Below are positions 15,901 to 25,000 of a stretch of 34,786 nucleotides of DNA, piece by piece (within the stretch, counting starts at the first letter, position 1; every line of letters begins with the position of its first letter). The notes beneath the pieces were generated by a model. The model was not told the DNA's origin. It saw only the letters and a program-made list of their open reading frames with translations, and did no database searches. This DNA is from a virus. The position numbers were made by a program, and so were the translations under genes. The stretch spans positions 1-34,786 of IMG/VR virus record IMGVR_UViG_3300045135_000875. The stretch is one strand, 5' to 3'.

Positions 15901-17852
15901 GCTGCTTTTAAATCAGGATTTAATCTAAATGTTCTACCTGCTGCTTCTAATGATTCTAAGTAATCCATCTCAGCTTTATAGTTATCTGAGTTTAAATTAC
16001 CATTATTATATCTTCTTTGTATTTCAGATCTTATGCCATCAAAAAATTCATTTGATAAAGCGTAGTTGTTAGCTATGTCAAACTTAGTGGAGAAGTTTCT
16101 AGCTGCTTGTCTAAGTTCTATGACACTTTGTTTGCCAATACCACCTATACCGGGTAGCATAGCACCAACTATGTAACCACCAGCACCAGCTTGAAATAAA
16201 TGGTCAGCTTTTATATATCTATTATTTAATAAAGTACCGGCTTCAGAGTTTTTATCAGTAGCGTACTGTCCAAAACCTAATATTGTTTCTTGACCTAATT
16301 CAGTACCCATTTCAATAAAACCACTATAGTTCATGTTTTTACCTTGCTGAACAATGCTTCTACCAACTCTGTTATAATGACCTTTTAGCAACGAGCCAAA
16401 TACTTGTTTAACATCATCACCAACTCCCATTGCTTTACCAAGTCCTTTTGCAACTTTAGTAGCACCTATTCTTTCTAAATAACCAGCGCCAACTGCACCT
16501 GCTGCTAACCAAAATTCATTTACATTTTCTTCTTCTTCTTTTGCAAACTTAACATAATCTTCAACCGTAAGATCTTGTACTGGCTTATTATACTTATCAG
16601 ACATTTGATTTGCTAAAACATCTCTTCTAGCTTGACCATACATAGCGCCTGATACTAAAGGTATACCAGCATAAGGTATTACTGCTAAGCCCATATAAGG
16701 TAGTGATTGACCTAATGTTCTAAACGCCTCGCCAAAACTAACGCCATCTGAAAAATCAGTTGGTTTAAACAATTGTAGTTTTTCTTGTCTTTTTAAATAA
16801 GGCAAAAGTGTTTTTTCGTATTCAGCTGTTAAATCTTTTATTTTATTTTCATGAAATTTAGTAGCATCAGATACACTACCTTTTTCTTTTATTAGCTCTA
16901 ATTTATCGTATCTTGTTTCACCAGGCTTAACACCAACTATCCAAGTAGCTTCATCTTCAGGATTTTTCTTGTTTAACTCTTGTAATATACTTGCGCTTTC
17001 AGTTATTTTATCATGAATTGATTTTAATTCAAGACCTGAATATCCTTGCGCTACATTTATAAGCCCTTGATATATACCTTCACTTATATCACCACCTATA
17101 ATAGCGTTATCAAGTGTTCTGAATATTGGGTTTTTACTTCTACCTAATCTTCTAGATAAATCTAAACTATATTGATTAGCAACATTGTTGTATGCTTGTA
17201 ATCGCTTTTGTACATCTACGTCGTCGTTAAAAGGCTCATAAAGTTTAAAGTATTCTTCTTGAAACTGTTTATCTAGCTCTGCTAGCTTAGCTTCATTTTC
17301 AAAAGCTAGTTCTGATGTTGCTGATTGTTTTGCTAATTTGGAATATTTGTCTTTTAGCTTGCTTATTTCTGGTTGTATTGACGCTTCAAATTGTTTTCTT
17401 TTTGCTTTTATAAAAGGATCGTTAGCAATATATTTAGACTGAATCTGATTAAACACATCGTCTAATAATACATTTTCATCTAACTCAAGCATTTCTTCTC
17501 TAGTTTTATTTTTAAAGTATTTATCTACTACACCTTTATTTAGAGTATTAGTAAATTCTTTATAAAAATCTGAAGGTACTGTTTTTTCAGAAGTGGTAAT
17601 TATACCAGTTCTGTCGTTTATCTTATCATCTCTTAGCTTTACACTTGTTTCTAGTGACGGATAATCCGATAAAGATATTTCCGAAGTTAAATCCGTATCT
17701 GGTGCTGTCATGTCCGGCGCCGCGTTCGCACCCACAGTCGTGGCACCTGTTATCTTTCCCAGATTAATATCATATTCTTCTAATAATTCATTAATCACGT
17801 CTTCTCCATAGCCTTTGTCTATAAGAAGTTGTTTATATTCTTCTCTGTTCAT
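9981..17852 (-). CDS. Giant internal virion / polyvalent protein with metallopeptidase and HAD-phosphatase domains
   Basis: A 2623-residue protein, the largest in the window. Residues 1-370 are mostly helical and charged. Residues about 380-580 contain Gly/Ala-rich hydrophobic segments (LPYMGLAVIPYAGIPLVSG; FWLAAGAVGAGYLERIG; FQAGAGGYIVGAMLPGIGG) that could insert in membranes. His774-Glu-x-x-His778 (TAQHEFLHP) with Glu828 in NPDEYMALF forms a zincin-like site. Residues about 1750-1895 form a HAD phosphatase: VMDFDDTV (Asp1754, Asp1756), LTARP (Thr1833), EAKAEF (Lys1870), and FADDA (Asp1889, Asp1890). The C-terminal 650 residues include motifs seen in other phage internal proteins. Position after the tail genes and before the lysis block suits an ejected protein comparable in place to T7 gp16. 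No T7-type RNA-polymerase motifs were noticed. Confidence 0.82.
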   Translation of the reverse strand: MNREEYKQLLIDKGYGEDVINELLEEYDINLGKITGATTVGANAAPDMTAPDTDLTSEISLSDYPSLETSVKLRDDKINDRTGIITTSEKTVPSDFYKEFTNTLNKGVVDKYFKNKTREEMLELDENVLLDDVFNQIQSKYIANDPFIKAKRKQFEASIQPEISKLKDKYSKLAKQSATSELAFENEAKLAELDKQFQEEYFKLYEPFNDDVDVQKRLQAYNNVANQYSLDLSRRLGRSKNPIFRTLDNAIIGGDISEGIYQGLINVAQGYSGLELKSIHDKITESASILQELNKKNPEDEATWIVGVKPGETRYDKLELIKEKGSVSDATKFHENKIKDLTAEYEKTLLPYLKRQEKLQLFKPTDFSDGVSFGEAFRTLGQSLPYMGLAVIPYAGIPLVSGAMYGQARRDVLANQMSDKYNKPVQDLTVEDYVKFAKEEEENVNEFWLAAGAVGAGYLERIGATKVAKGLGKAMGVGDDVKQVFGSLLKGHYNRVGRSIVQQGKNMNYSGFIEMGTELGQETILGFGQYATDKNSEAGTLLNNRYIKADHLFQAGAGGYIVGAMLPGIGGIGKQSVIELRQAARNFSTKFDIANNYALSNEFFDGIRSEIQRRYNNGNLNSDNYKAEMDYLESLEAAGRTFRLNPDLKAADKNKIFNNMLKRDELLRRINIEQKRDTKNKVLIKKLSEQAALLDVDTENILGIDFVEKATSQAMAAGVINKNTTTEGTTTEELLAKGYKEEQAESAGFFDPTTNTLFVNRDFDEGGIVTTAQHEFLHPLTKALIASGKIDAMTIKNMVNKYDTNGYVQKRIKIDGYDADYLERNPDEYMALFGEGVLEEQINIENNPSAALNFFKKLFKTGGVKGEIDFGTTEGLKNFVVEYAKSNKKGKLTDKLLSSLEGVTPAQGGDVVLSSRLQPRLESEFSGNTRSMLNQTLSSTPDGRPVDGLTVPFTESDFGQEIGGVVENQTKRLFDKIPQDLTRVLDENRLKARQMFKDQMVMEAAAILQNEWDPSKQRSQSLDSWLTQLIVQRSQSLAKRMGIQDTFASETTGQEVDTATETTAQVDTEFVNIREGAFQIATGSPQYEAIINKVKNVLTQKHLVKRSGKKVVLDFNNKNLRKDLNEIFQKEVRKILVSEGLIPKNADDYKAWLAKNKGRIWSKLSQDVINKRFKDLVTKVVDRQTRKQSKLDVNVKNLNAGNALFVKNNIDTDAFVKYFEGRARKESLGQALAIELANDAVLQVMGDPDVLLKRDQEGLNKGTMQNETAVQAMARIVQRPVDLVFSKRAAKLSQSTDPEAVKDYNEILNVIRGKAFIDDLRLYASDPAGSKFNGIHRILQHHLRKAKDEGKITTVKIGELTKIGNEFVPKFIKTNFAHNLDVDNIAEKTANYLLANHDLNRDVISIKYGGLDGNNGFDKSDINLINDARLGYKDFKDLVEQGYVMDGDKKINLPLDPANLAIVMNHSWQPESIGGFILTKDPAGIKIKESEVKKHPKGSRTSTFRSINDFENNAGKFKVTQNKGVTLGKKDPYLKDSNQNIDPNDYKENRKAGLNYKKILEDTIETYRILNKHGYITNKQMRVHIEALFQDTGGLGRKAAELTLIPTVRRDIMAKLLGIDPDDVFVFEHMIPANVIANLAYEYIISGSAKSKKNLDAELKNYKGAIIPKAIDDIIKDRGQQSNMGVRHEFGKNPLDTRYKEVMKFMELHDLENGGTIGTNNYVYSKRSKASLLDKAIEMARRTDAPKKGITVMDFDDTVAKTKSMIGVTTKDGKFRKIDATEFALQSATLEEQGAIFDFSEFNEVKRGEKGPLFDVIKKRVEKFGNKDVFILTARPQAAAPAIKKFLADNGVDIPLENITGLENGTPEAKAEFMIAKAADGYNDFYFADDAIKNVKAVKDVLDIVDVKSDIQQAREDIVYNKRGKKSQRFNEILEETKGVRAETTYSDAAGKARGDFKGNWNIFIEPSAEDFAGLLLQFAGKGKQGEAHKEFFEETLLKPITRGIDAMNRAKQQIRNDYEALKKQMPRVHKLMKKDTGYNNFTYDTAVRVYLWSKNGMEIPGLSKTDIKKLTAIVKGDPDIEAFANQISAITKLDEGYVKPDDIWLTSSIGLDLTGLNQIGKRSDYLKEFIENRKEILSPENMNKIQAIYGTDFREALEDLIYRIEKGSNRTFGQNKAVNAWMDWINNATGTIMFFNTRSAALQTISFTNFINYSDNNIFAAGKAFANQTQFWQDFGMIFNSDFLKQRRGGMQQDVNWQEIAESVRGHKDPIRKAISVLLQKGFVFTQMADSFAIALGGSTMYRNRTEAYIKQKGMSRQAAEEQAFLDFQAIAETTQQSGRPDLISKQQAGPLGRVLLAFQNVTMQYNRFSKKEILDLANGRRVKNPVTGDYHSLARSRMIQLSRVTYYVGMQNLVFNAMQNALFAMVFDDDETDEKQKDRYNNIANGMADSVLRGMGIKGAIVATLKNAIMEFDKQSKKTVSKSDYGYVLVELFNVSPPIGSKSRKIYSSFKSYEYDRDKMFGPKGMGLDIDNPAIEASSNIISAATNLPTDRVYYKVQSAREVLNDENEAWQRMAVALGWRTWQVGIEDDEPSKRPKPDPNIKFRKRQTQPRRLENLRKTE

Positions 17853-17861
17853 GATTTAATA

Positions 17862-19934
17862 TTATAAGTTTTTTGTTTGTAGCTCTACCATAAGAGCTTT
17901 AACTGTCATTGTTCTACTACCAAACTTAACGTATTGATCTTTAAGTTTATTATATAACGCTGGGTCTTTTGTTATAGCATTTTCTATAGCAGCTGTAAAA
18001 AACGCAGGATCTCTTTCAGCTACAATAGATACCCATCGATGCATTGATCCGTCGCCAAACTTACTATCTGGTGTTGGTTTATGTATATCACCACCAGTTG
18101 TACCTGTGTCTAATATAAATCTATATAAGTTACTTTTAGCGTAATTCATTTCAAATTGATTATACGCGTTTTCATACTCAACAGAATTAGCAGTAGTGAT
18201 ATTAGTTCCTCTATCCATGTATAACTTTTTGAAATCAAGAGGTTTAGATAGATCGTAATTTTGAGTATTATCAGGTAAATCACCAAATCTTTCTTCAGTT
18301 ACAGTTTCTCCTTTTTCGTTTAGTACGTCTACTTTTTCTTTTATACCTCTTTTTTGATCATATTTAAAGTTTAATTGCTTAGTATATTTATCATAATTAA
18401 CTTTATCAATTCTTTTCTTACCATCTTTAGTTATTATGTCAGTACCTTCAAATATATCATACGCGTCATTAAGCTGTTCTTCTTCGATACCGTAGTAATC
18501 ATAATCAGTACCTAATAAAGACTCAGGCTTAACGCTTGCAACACCTTCACCAAGCGCTTTAGCGGTTAAATTTGTTTTAGCACCAAAGGCAGTTACATCA
18601 TTAAAATTTCCTATAGCATTGTCAATTAATCTACTTGATGCTCTTTCTGATGCTGTTGGTTTTTCCTTTTTTATTATTTCTGGCTCTGGCTCTTTATCTG
18701 CTTGTCTATATTTGCTTGTTAAACTCTGTCCATATAAATCTTTATATATTTTTTCAGCAACCATACCGTTTTTTAACTGATTAAGAGCTTCTATTGTTTC
18801 TTTTGTGTCTGTTATACCTAATTTGTTTAACAACGCGGTATTTAAACTAGTATCGTTATGTTTTGTTTCTAGTAAATCAGCTATTATTTCTCTTTTTTCA
18901 AACCTACCGTTTTCAGCGGTATCGCCTTCTGCTAGATCAACTAATGTTTTAAGTAACTCGTTATCTTCACTAGCTTCAGTAAGCATGCTATATCTTTTAG
19001 AGTAACCAAAGTCTACACTGTTATTAAATATATCTGTTATCATACTTTCACCGCCTGGTCTATCTTTAGCAGATTCAGTAACAACATTAACATACTCGTC
19101 TACGCTTGATTTTAAAAACTTTTCAGGAGTAATAGCAAAACCTTCTGTATCTGTTGCTGGAACTTTACCTTCAGCAAACTTTTCATTTGCTCTAGTTTCA
19201 TAATCACCTTTAATACTATCAAGCACACCACCTTCACCGCTATATGCTGTTTTATATCTTTTTAAATCTTCTGGGTTATTGTTACCTATATAAGTAGCTA
19301 ATAACTTAGAGTTAACATCAATGTATTTTTTATCTTCAGAATCACCTGGGCGCCACTTTGGATTTTCTATTCTAATGTTCATGTCAAACTTATTACCATC
19401 GTTTGAAAATCTGAACTGCTCTGAATTCTCTAAGTTTCCTTTAAAACCATTTCTAGCAGCTCTAATAACAGCTGCATATTCTAAATAAGTATCTGAACTT
19501 TTATTTAAACCATCTTTTTCATCTATTGTTTCTAGGTTTGCAAATAAAATATTTAATGGCTGTGCTGCTGCTGAAAAGTTTTGCGCAGCTTCATCTAAAT
19601 CTATATCTGATCTTCTTTCTTGATCAAGATTTTTTGCTAAAAATCCTAATCTATCTTTATCACCAGTATCAACTCTTGTTGCATCGCTGTAAAATTGATT
19701 TATTGTTTTTAATATAGTATTTTTAGTACCAGCTGCTAAACCTTCTAGATTAGCAATATCTTGTTTCATTAAATCAGATCTTACCTGAACATTTGATTCG
19801 TATTCTTCTTGTTCTTTTTCTATATTATCGTAATAATCTTGCGCACCTTTATACGCAGCTCCAAAAGCAGCTTGAAAGCTTCTGTTTATTAACGTGTAAT
19901 CTTCTTTAAAAAATCTTGGATTTCTATAACTCAT
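17862..19934 (-). CDS. Internal virion (ejection-type) structural protein
   Basis: A 690-residue, largely alpha-helical, acidic protein without signal peptide or membrane segment. It begins MSYRNPRFFKEDYTLINRSF and soon has a helical region with many Glu/Gln (DNIEKEQEEYESNVQV), then alternating charged segments to a compact end (DPALYNKLKDQYVKFG). It lies 9 bases before the giant protein and 18 bases after the small Ala/Gln-rich protein. The three-gene order small, medium, giant resembles the ejection-protein sets of podoviruses (T7 gp14-gp15-gp16 by position). Assignment is from context and composition, not a recognised domain. Confidence 0.65.
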   Translation of the reverse strand: MSYRNPRFFKEDYTLINRSFQAAFGAAYKGAQDYYDNIEKEQEEYESNVQVRSDLMKQDIANLEGLAAGTKNTILKTINQFYSDATRVDTGDKDRLGFLAKNLDQERRSDIDLDEAAQNFSAAAQPLNILFANLETIDEKDGLNKSSDTYLEYAAVIRAARNGFKGNLENSEQFRFSNDGNKFDMNIRIENPKWRPGDSEDKKYIDVNSKLLATYIGNNNPEDLKRYKTAYSGEGGVLDSIKGDYETRANEKFAEGKVPATDTEGFAITPEKFLKSSVDEYVNVVTESAKDRPGGESMITDIFNNSVDFGYSKRYSMLTEASEDNELLKTLVDLAEGDTAENGRFEKREIIADLLETKHNDTSLNTALLNKLGITDTKETIEALNQLKNGMVAEKIYKDLYGQSLTSKYRQADKEPEPEIIKKEKPTASERASSRLIDNAIGNFNDVTAFGAKTNLTAKALGEGVASVKPESLLGTDYDYYGIEEEQLNDAYDIFEGTDIITKDGKKRIDKVNYDKYTKQLNFKYDQKRGIKEKVDVLNEKGETVTEERFGDLPDNTQNYDLSKPLDFKKLYMDRGTNITTANSVEYENAYNQFEMNYAKSNLYRFILDTGTTGGDIHKPTPDSKFGDGSMHRWVSIVAERDPAFFTAAIENAITKDPALYNKLKDQYVKFGSRTMTVKALMVELQTKNL

Positions 19935-19952
19935 AATTTTATTTATTAAACT

Positions 19953-20699
19953 CTATGATGAACCATCTCCTGCCGCTTCCGCTACTTCTTCAATAACTTC
20001 TGCATTATCACCTAAACCAAATGCTTTGGCTAATGATCCTTTACCACCAGCTAAACCACCTAATGCAATACCACCTAAGCTACCTAATGCGCTAGCAAAA
20101 CCAGCTTGTGAAGCTTGTCTAGCTTGTAACATTTGCATTTGTGCATTGTCCATTATAGCTGCAGATCTATCTTCGTCTCTAAACTGTCTAGCCTCTCTCA
20201 TTTGTTGTGTAAACGAAGTACCTCTTATTTTTAAAGCATCGGCTTGAGCTCCTATTTGCGCTCTTGCTACTTCAGCTTTTTGTTGGCCTTGAGCTCTTAA
20301 TACTTGATTTTGTATTTCTTGCTTTTCAATACTAGCGCCAATATCTCTTTTACTTCTTAATGCAGCTTGTGCTAAAGCTGTAGCTCCACCTGCGCCAGCG
20401 CCTGTAGCCCTAAGTGTATCTAATGTATTTGCTAAAGCTACATCAGCTTCTTCTGCTTGAAACTCTGCAGCTTGTGTAGCAACACCAATGTTTGCAAATG
20501 GATTTGTTATATCACCAGATCTATCTTTAGCTAAAGCGCCAAGGTCATTTAAACCTTGTCTTTGAGCTTTTAGATTATTAAATGCTCTTTGCGCGTCTTT
20601 ATATCGATCTTCTGCTGCTTCTGCTCGTTTTTTAGCGCCAAAACCTTGTATCAAGCCACCCACTATGTTAGTAGCGGCTCCTACTAATGCCATGCTCAT
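19953..20699 (-). CDS. Small internal virion / ejection protein (T7 gp14-like by position)
   Basis: A 248-residue protein rich in Ala, Gln and Gly. The N-terminus ALVGAATNIVGGLIQGFGAK is a hydrophobic Gly-rich segment, the centre is a long helix (RSKRDIGASIEKQEIQNQVL; QGQQKAEVARAQIGAQADAL) and near the C-terminus FASALGSLGGIALGGLAGG is again hydrophobic and Gly-rich. This layout is typical of small podoviral internal proteins that are ejected and form or line a channel across the envelope. It follows the tail proteins and precedes two larger internal proteins. MSMAL gives two possible starts two codons apart. Confidence 0.7.
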   Translation of the reverse strand: MSMALVGAATNIVGGLIQGFGAKKRAEAAEDRYKDAQRAFNNLKAQRQGLNDLGALAKDRSGDITNPFANIGVATQAAEFQAEEADVALANTLDTLRATGAGAGGATALAQAALRSKRDIGASIEKQEIQNQVLRAQGQQKAEVARAQIGAQADALKIRGTSFTQQMREARQFRDEDRSAAIMDNAQMQMLQARQASQAGFASALGSLGGIALGGLAGGKGSLAKAFGLGDNAEVIEEVAEAAGDGSS

Positions 20700-20714
20700 A
20701 TTATAATAATTTTA

Positions 20715-22055
20715 TTAAACAGTTACTTCTCCATTAACTGAAAATAATTCAGCTTTTGAAGCATTGGAACTTTCTTCAGGTTCCCAGTACTGCATTGTTA
20801 TGTTTGAAAAATATCCTTTTAAACCAGATGTTTGAAAGAAACTATTGTCTTGATAAAAGTCAGTTGCTTTGTTTCTTAATTCACTGTAGTAGAAATTTTC
20901 TTTTTTAATAAATCCTACAGTTTCACCTGTTCCTATTGTTGTACCTTCTTTAGGTATTTCATATGCTGTGTTTACATCGTCATAGCTACCCGTAGCTCCG
21001 TAAACAGCGTAACCACCTGTTGAGAAATTAGTCATACCCCAACCAGTAGTTCCCTCGTAATCAAGGGTTAAAAATGTTTTGACTGATGATGGTTCCATGT
21101 TAAATAAAAACTTAACATATGATGGATCGTTGTATGTTGCATCATAAAAATTACCTCTTGCTGTATCTTCATCATGCTGTCTATATAAGTTTGACAAATG
21201 ATATGTATAAAACTCATTTTTTAAACTTACACCGTGTCTTGCTTTATATGTATAAAAACTAACCCAACCACCAGCTCTTTCATCAAACGCTAGTGTTCCG
21301 TAAGTTGTTATGTCAGCTGTTGCTGTTAAACTACTTGCTGACAAACCACCATCAATACCAGTTCCTTCTAAAGTTATAACATATTGTTTCTTTTGTTCAT
21401 CAAACGCTCCATATATAGTATCACACACTTTTAGGTTATCTTTAAACCAGTCTTTCATACCAGCGTCTGATATAGGAGTTATACCATCTGTTGATAATCT
21501 ACACACAACACCTCTTTGTTTATCTGCAAAGTATTTTCTGTTACCAAAGTATGCAAAACTTTCAGGGTTTGTGCCAATACCATACTTACCAGCATAAGGT
21601 GTTATTTGACCTATAACATTAGCACCTGAAGCTGTTATTGGTTGTCCTTCAGCTGTAAATATAGCGTCTTTATCTATTAACGCTCTATTAACTTTGTTTT
21701 CTTGAAATATATTTAAATTAGTATCTTCAGCGTGTAGTTTTTGTATACTACCATTATTTATATCAACAGCTCTTGTTATTGACTGTCCTGATGGAAACTG
21801 ATTTAACTCATTAACAGTTGTTCTATCATTAAATATACCGCTATGTATCATAGCGTTTCCTCTTACCTTGCTCTTGTATTCTTCATCTGTTATATGAGCT
21901 TTTGCACCAATATCCATAGCAACACCGTTGAACTCACCTTTTATTCTATTTTCTTCAATATGATACCTACCTGGCGTTTCGGTTGTTCCGGTTCCGCTTC
22001 TACCACCTTGTATTATTATGGCGTTTGAAAATGCTAATTCTATTACTGCTCCCAT
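20715..22055 (-). CDS. Tail protein, probable second half of a tail-stabilisation protein
   Basis: A 446-residue virion protein. The segment SIQKLHAEDTNLNIFQENKV followed by NRALIDKDAIF (about residues 103-135) resembles the conserved block of tail stabilisation/muzzle proteins of podoviruses related to crAss-like phages, where the same block usually lies within a longer protein. Later parts are rich in beta strands and Tyr (FDERAGGWVSFYTYKARHGV). It starts 9 bases after the end of the 1369-aa tail protein, which carries the N-terminal block of such proteins, so the two probably form one functional unit. The C-terminus (MQYWEPEESSNASKAELFSV) is not recognised. Confidence 0.62.
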   Translation of the reverse strand: MGAVIELAFSNAIIIQGGRSGTGTTETPGRYHIEENRIKGEFNGVAMDIGAKAHITDEEYKSKVRGNAMIHSGIFNDRTTVNELNQFPSGQSITRAVDINNGSIQKLHAEDTNLNIFQENKVNRALIDKDAIFTAEGQPITASGANVIGQITPYAGKYGIGTNPESFAYFGNRKYFADKQRGVVCRLSTDGITPISDAGMKDWFKDNLKVCDTIYGAFDEQKKQYVITLEGTGIDGGLSASSLTATADITTYGTLAFDERAGGWVSFYTYKARHGVSLKNEFYTYHLSNLYRQHDEDTARGNFYDATYNDPSYVKFLFNMEPSSVKTFLTLDYEGTTGWGMTNFSTGGYAVYGATGSYDDVNTAYEIPKEGTTIGTGETVGFIKKENFYYSELRNKATDFYQDNSFFQTSGLKGYFSNITMQYWEPEESSNASKAELFSVNGEVTV

Positions 22056-22064
22056 ATTTTAATT

Positions 22065-25000
22065 TTATGCTATTGGACAATCATAAGTACTTGCTGATAT
22101 AACACCACTGCTTGAAGTTGCATGTCTAGGATTTAAACCAGATACTGTGAATGTTCCAGATCCTACTGAATTATTTAATAATTTATCTGTATACACTGTG
22201 TTGCCAGCATATACACCACCACTTTGACTAGGTGTTGAACCGCTACCACCACCAACAGACGACTTAACATAATAAGTTGTAGCTGGTTGACTATATTTTA
22301 TAGTACAAGCATCAACAGAATCCCAATGACCGTCTATTGCTGTTGAAAATCTTGGATATATTGTAAACTGCGCTGTTCCTGTTAAACTACCATTATCTGT
22401 GAATGTTACAGTTATTGCTTGCCCTGATATGTTATCACTACCAAAGAAACCACTAAAAGTAAACGTATTGTTTGTTCTTATTGTAAATGTACCAGATGTA
22501 TTACTTTCAGTTATAGTAAACATGCTAGCATTAGTTCCACTTAGTGCTGCTGTTAAACCCGACTGGTTTAACGCTGAGTTAGCAGATCCATTAACAGCTG
22601 ATATAGTACCCACTGTATAACCACCTTTAGGACCACTACCACCATAAGTACTTTGGTTATCAATAAAACCATTAGCATTAGTTCCAACTGGATCGCTATT
22701 TGTTACGCTAACTGTAATATTTTGTAATGAAGAAGCGTTGTTACTTTGTGTTGCTCTTATTGTAATATCAAAATCATCAGAGCTATTATTATTAAAAGCA
22801 AACTGATGCCCCACTTTTAACATAAATCTAGCGTCAATTAAAGCACCGCCGCCTGGCCCAGCTTGTTCATTAGTTATAGCTACTATATCATGATTAGCGT
22901 CTACCTCAACAACACATTGTCTTTGATCAGTAATATTTGTTGAATGATTATCATAAAACCATATTTTATAAAAACCAGCTCCAGTATTTGCTATTGAGCT
23001 TATTGCTGTTGCTTCATTTGTAAGCGTAGTACCTACTGATGATAATGCTAAAAGCTCTGTGTATTTAAATCTAACTATAGTAGATACTGTATTATCTGTT
23101 AAGTTAATAGCGTTAGCAGCGCTTGCTGTAGACTGTTTAGCAGAGTGTCTAACTACTGTAATATCATCTTCTTGATCAATAGCAAATTTACCTAAATCAG
23201 TACCATCACTACCATCATTATTTGTAACAGCCATTAACTGAAAGTTTGATATAGTATGACCTTCACTAAGTGGATCATCTACTGTTGCTGTTAATTCACC
23301 TATTTGTTTTTGTAAAACTGAATTATTTGAGTAATCAAACCCTTCTGGAAAATCAGCTGTTATGCCAGCTGAATAACTTTCTCTTTCAACAGTGTTTGTT
23401 ATTCTTATATTAGTTGGTCCAGAAGACGCAGCCGCACATTGTGCGTTTAGATCTGAAACAGTACCGCAAGTTGCTGTTTCATAATATATATCAAGGTTTG
23501 ACTCAAAAGGTTTTGTTTCAAAAACAGTTAAACCTTTATCTTTTGTGTTTGGGTAACCAAATGGTGAATCACTAACTAAATTATCAGTTGATCTAAGAAC
23601 AGCGTTTGTACCGTCTGCACTTTCAAATTCACCTCTTACATTTACTTTTTCATTATATAAGTTTGGTATTTCAGCTACTGTTGGATTTTTTTCAAAGTCT
23701 TGTAAAAACGCATATACTCTATCTTTATCTTGTAAGTTTCTAGGTTTAAGCGCGCCGTTAGAAAAAGGTCCGTTTTTAGCATTTGATTTACTAAATAAAC
23801 CTTGTGACTTAGCATCGCCAATACTCATGACGTCAATATACTCTTGACCATCAACACCCATTTTAGAATTAAAAGCAAATCCAATATTAGCATCTATTTG
23901 TACAACCTTAGGATATAATTGTACTTCTGAACCAGCTACACCATCTTTAAACTCATCAATATCTTTTACAGATCTAGGCACTTTATTTATATTATCGTTT
24001 GTTAAACTAAACCAGGATCTCGACAATGATGTTTGGTCAAACTTACCAGCAATAACCTGATCTTGATCTTCATCGTCCTCATCAGCAGTTCCAGTTCTAG
24101 GGTGATCTGTTACACTATGACCATCAATTGTCCAGTTGTTCATTGGATGAGCTGTGTAAACATTATAATAATCTTGCTCTGTTTGTTTTATTACAACTTT
24201 CCATGCAAACCAACCATTTGGATTATTTTCATAATTGTCATGTGTTTGTTCAGTTGGTACTATTCTAGAGTCTTGAAAGTCTATGTTTAAAGCTTTACCA
24301 TATGTTTTAAATGTATTTTCCCAGCTACCATCTGTATTTGCAGCATAAGAATCAGTTTCCGCCACCACCGTATGTGTATCAGATAAATCATCACTTTTGT
24401 AAGTTGATGGTATTACAGGTGACATTCTACCAAAAATATCCATTAACACTATACCAGCTTGATATGTTCTTCTTTGTTTTACAGTATGAAACTTATGTGT
24501 TTGTGTGTTGTAATAAAAATGACCTGATGTAATACCTTTTTCTACATTACCCTTGTTGTCACTTGATAAGAAAAAGCTTATACCTTTGTTACCAGCTTCA
24601 TCGTTTGGTATGTCGTAACCTGATGTTATATTTCCATAAACAATTCTGTTACCAACTACTTCTTGAGCTTTTGCTCTAACAGGAACATCGTCAGAAACTC
24701 TTATTAATTGTTTTTCTGGTAAAACCTTAAATGGTTCTTTTGCTTTATACGTGTATTCTATAGCTTGTCTGTAGTGAGTTGTTCCTGATGCTGGAGTTAC
24801 TGTATACAAGCTAAATGGAGATGTTGTCTCGTTTCTAGCAGCGTCAATATTTATAGTATCTACAAGCTTAACAGATATGCCATTTGATTCTTTTAATAAT
24901 ATTTCTATGCTTTCTATTCTAAGACCTCTATCATTTTCATAAGTTGTGGTAATATTAGCAGTGCTAGTAAAATGTTCTGAAAAAGCATAAGTTGTAGGTG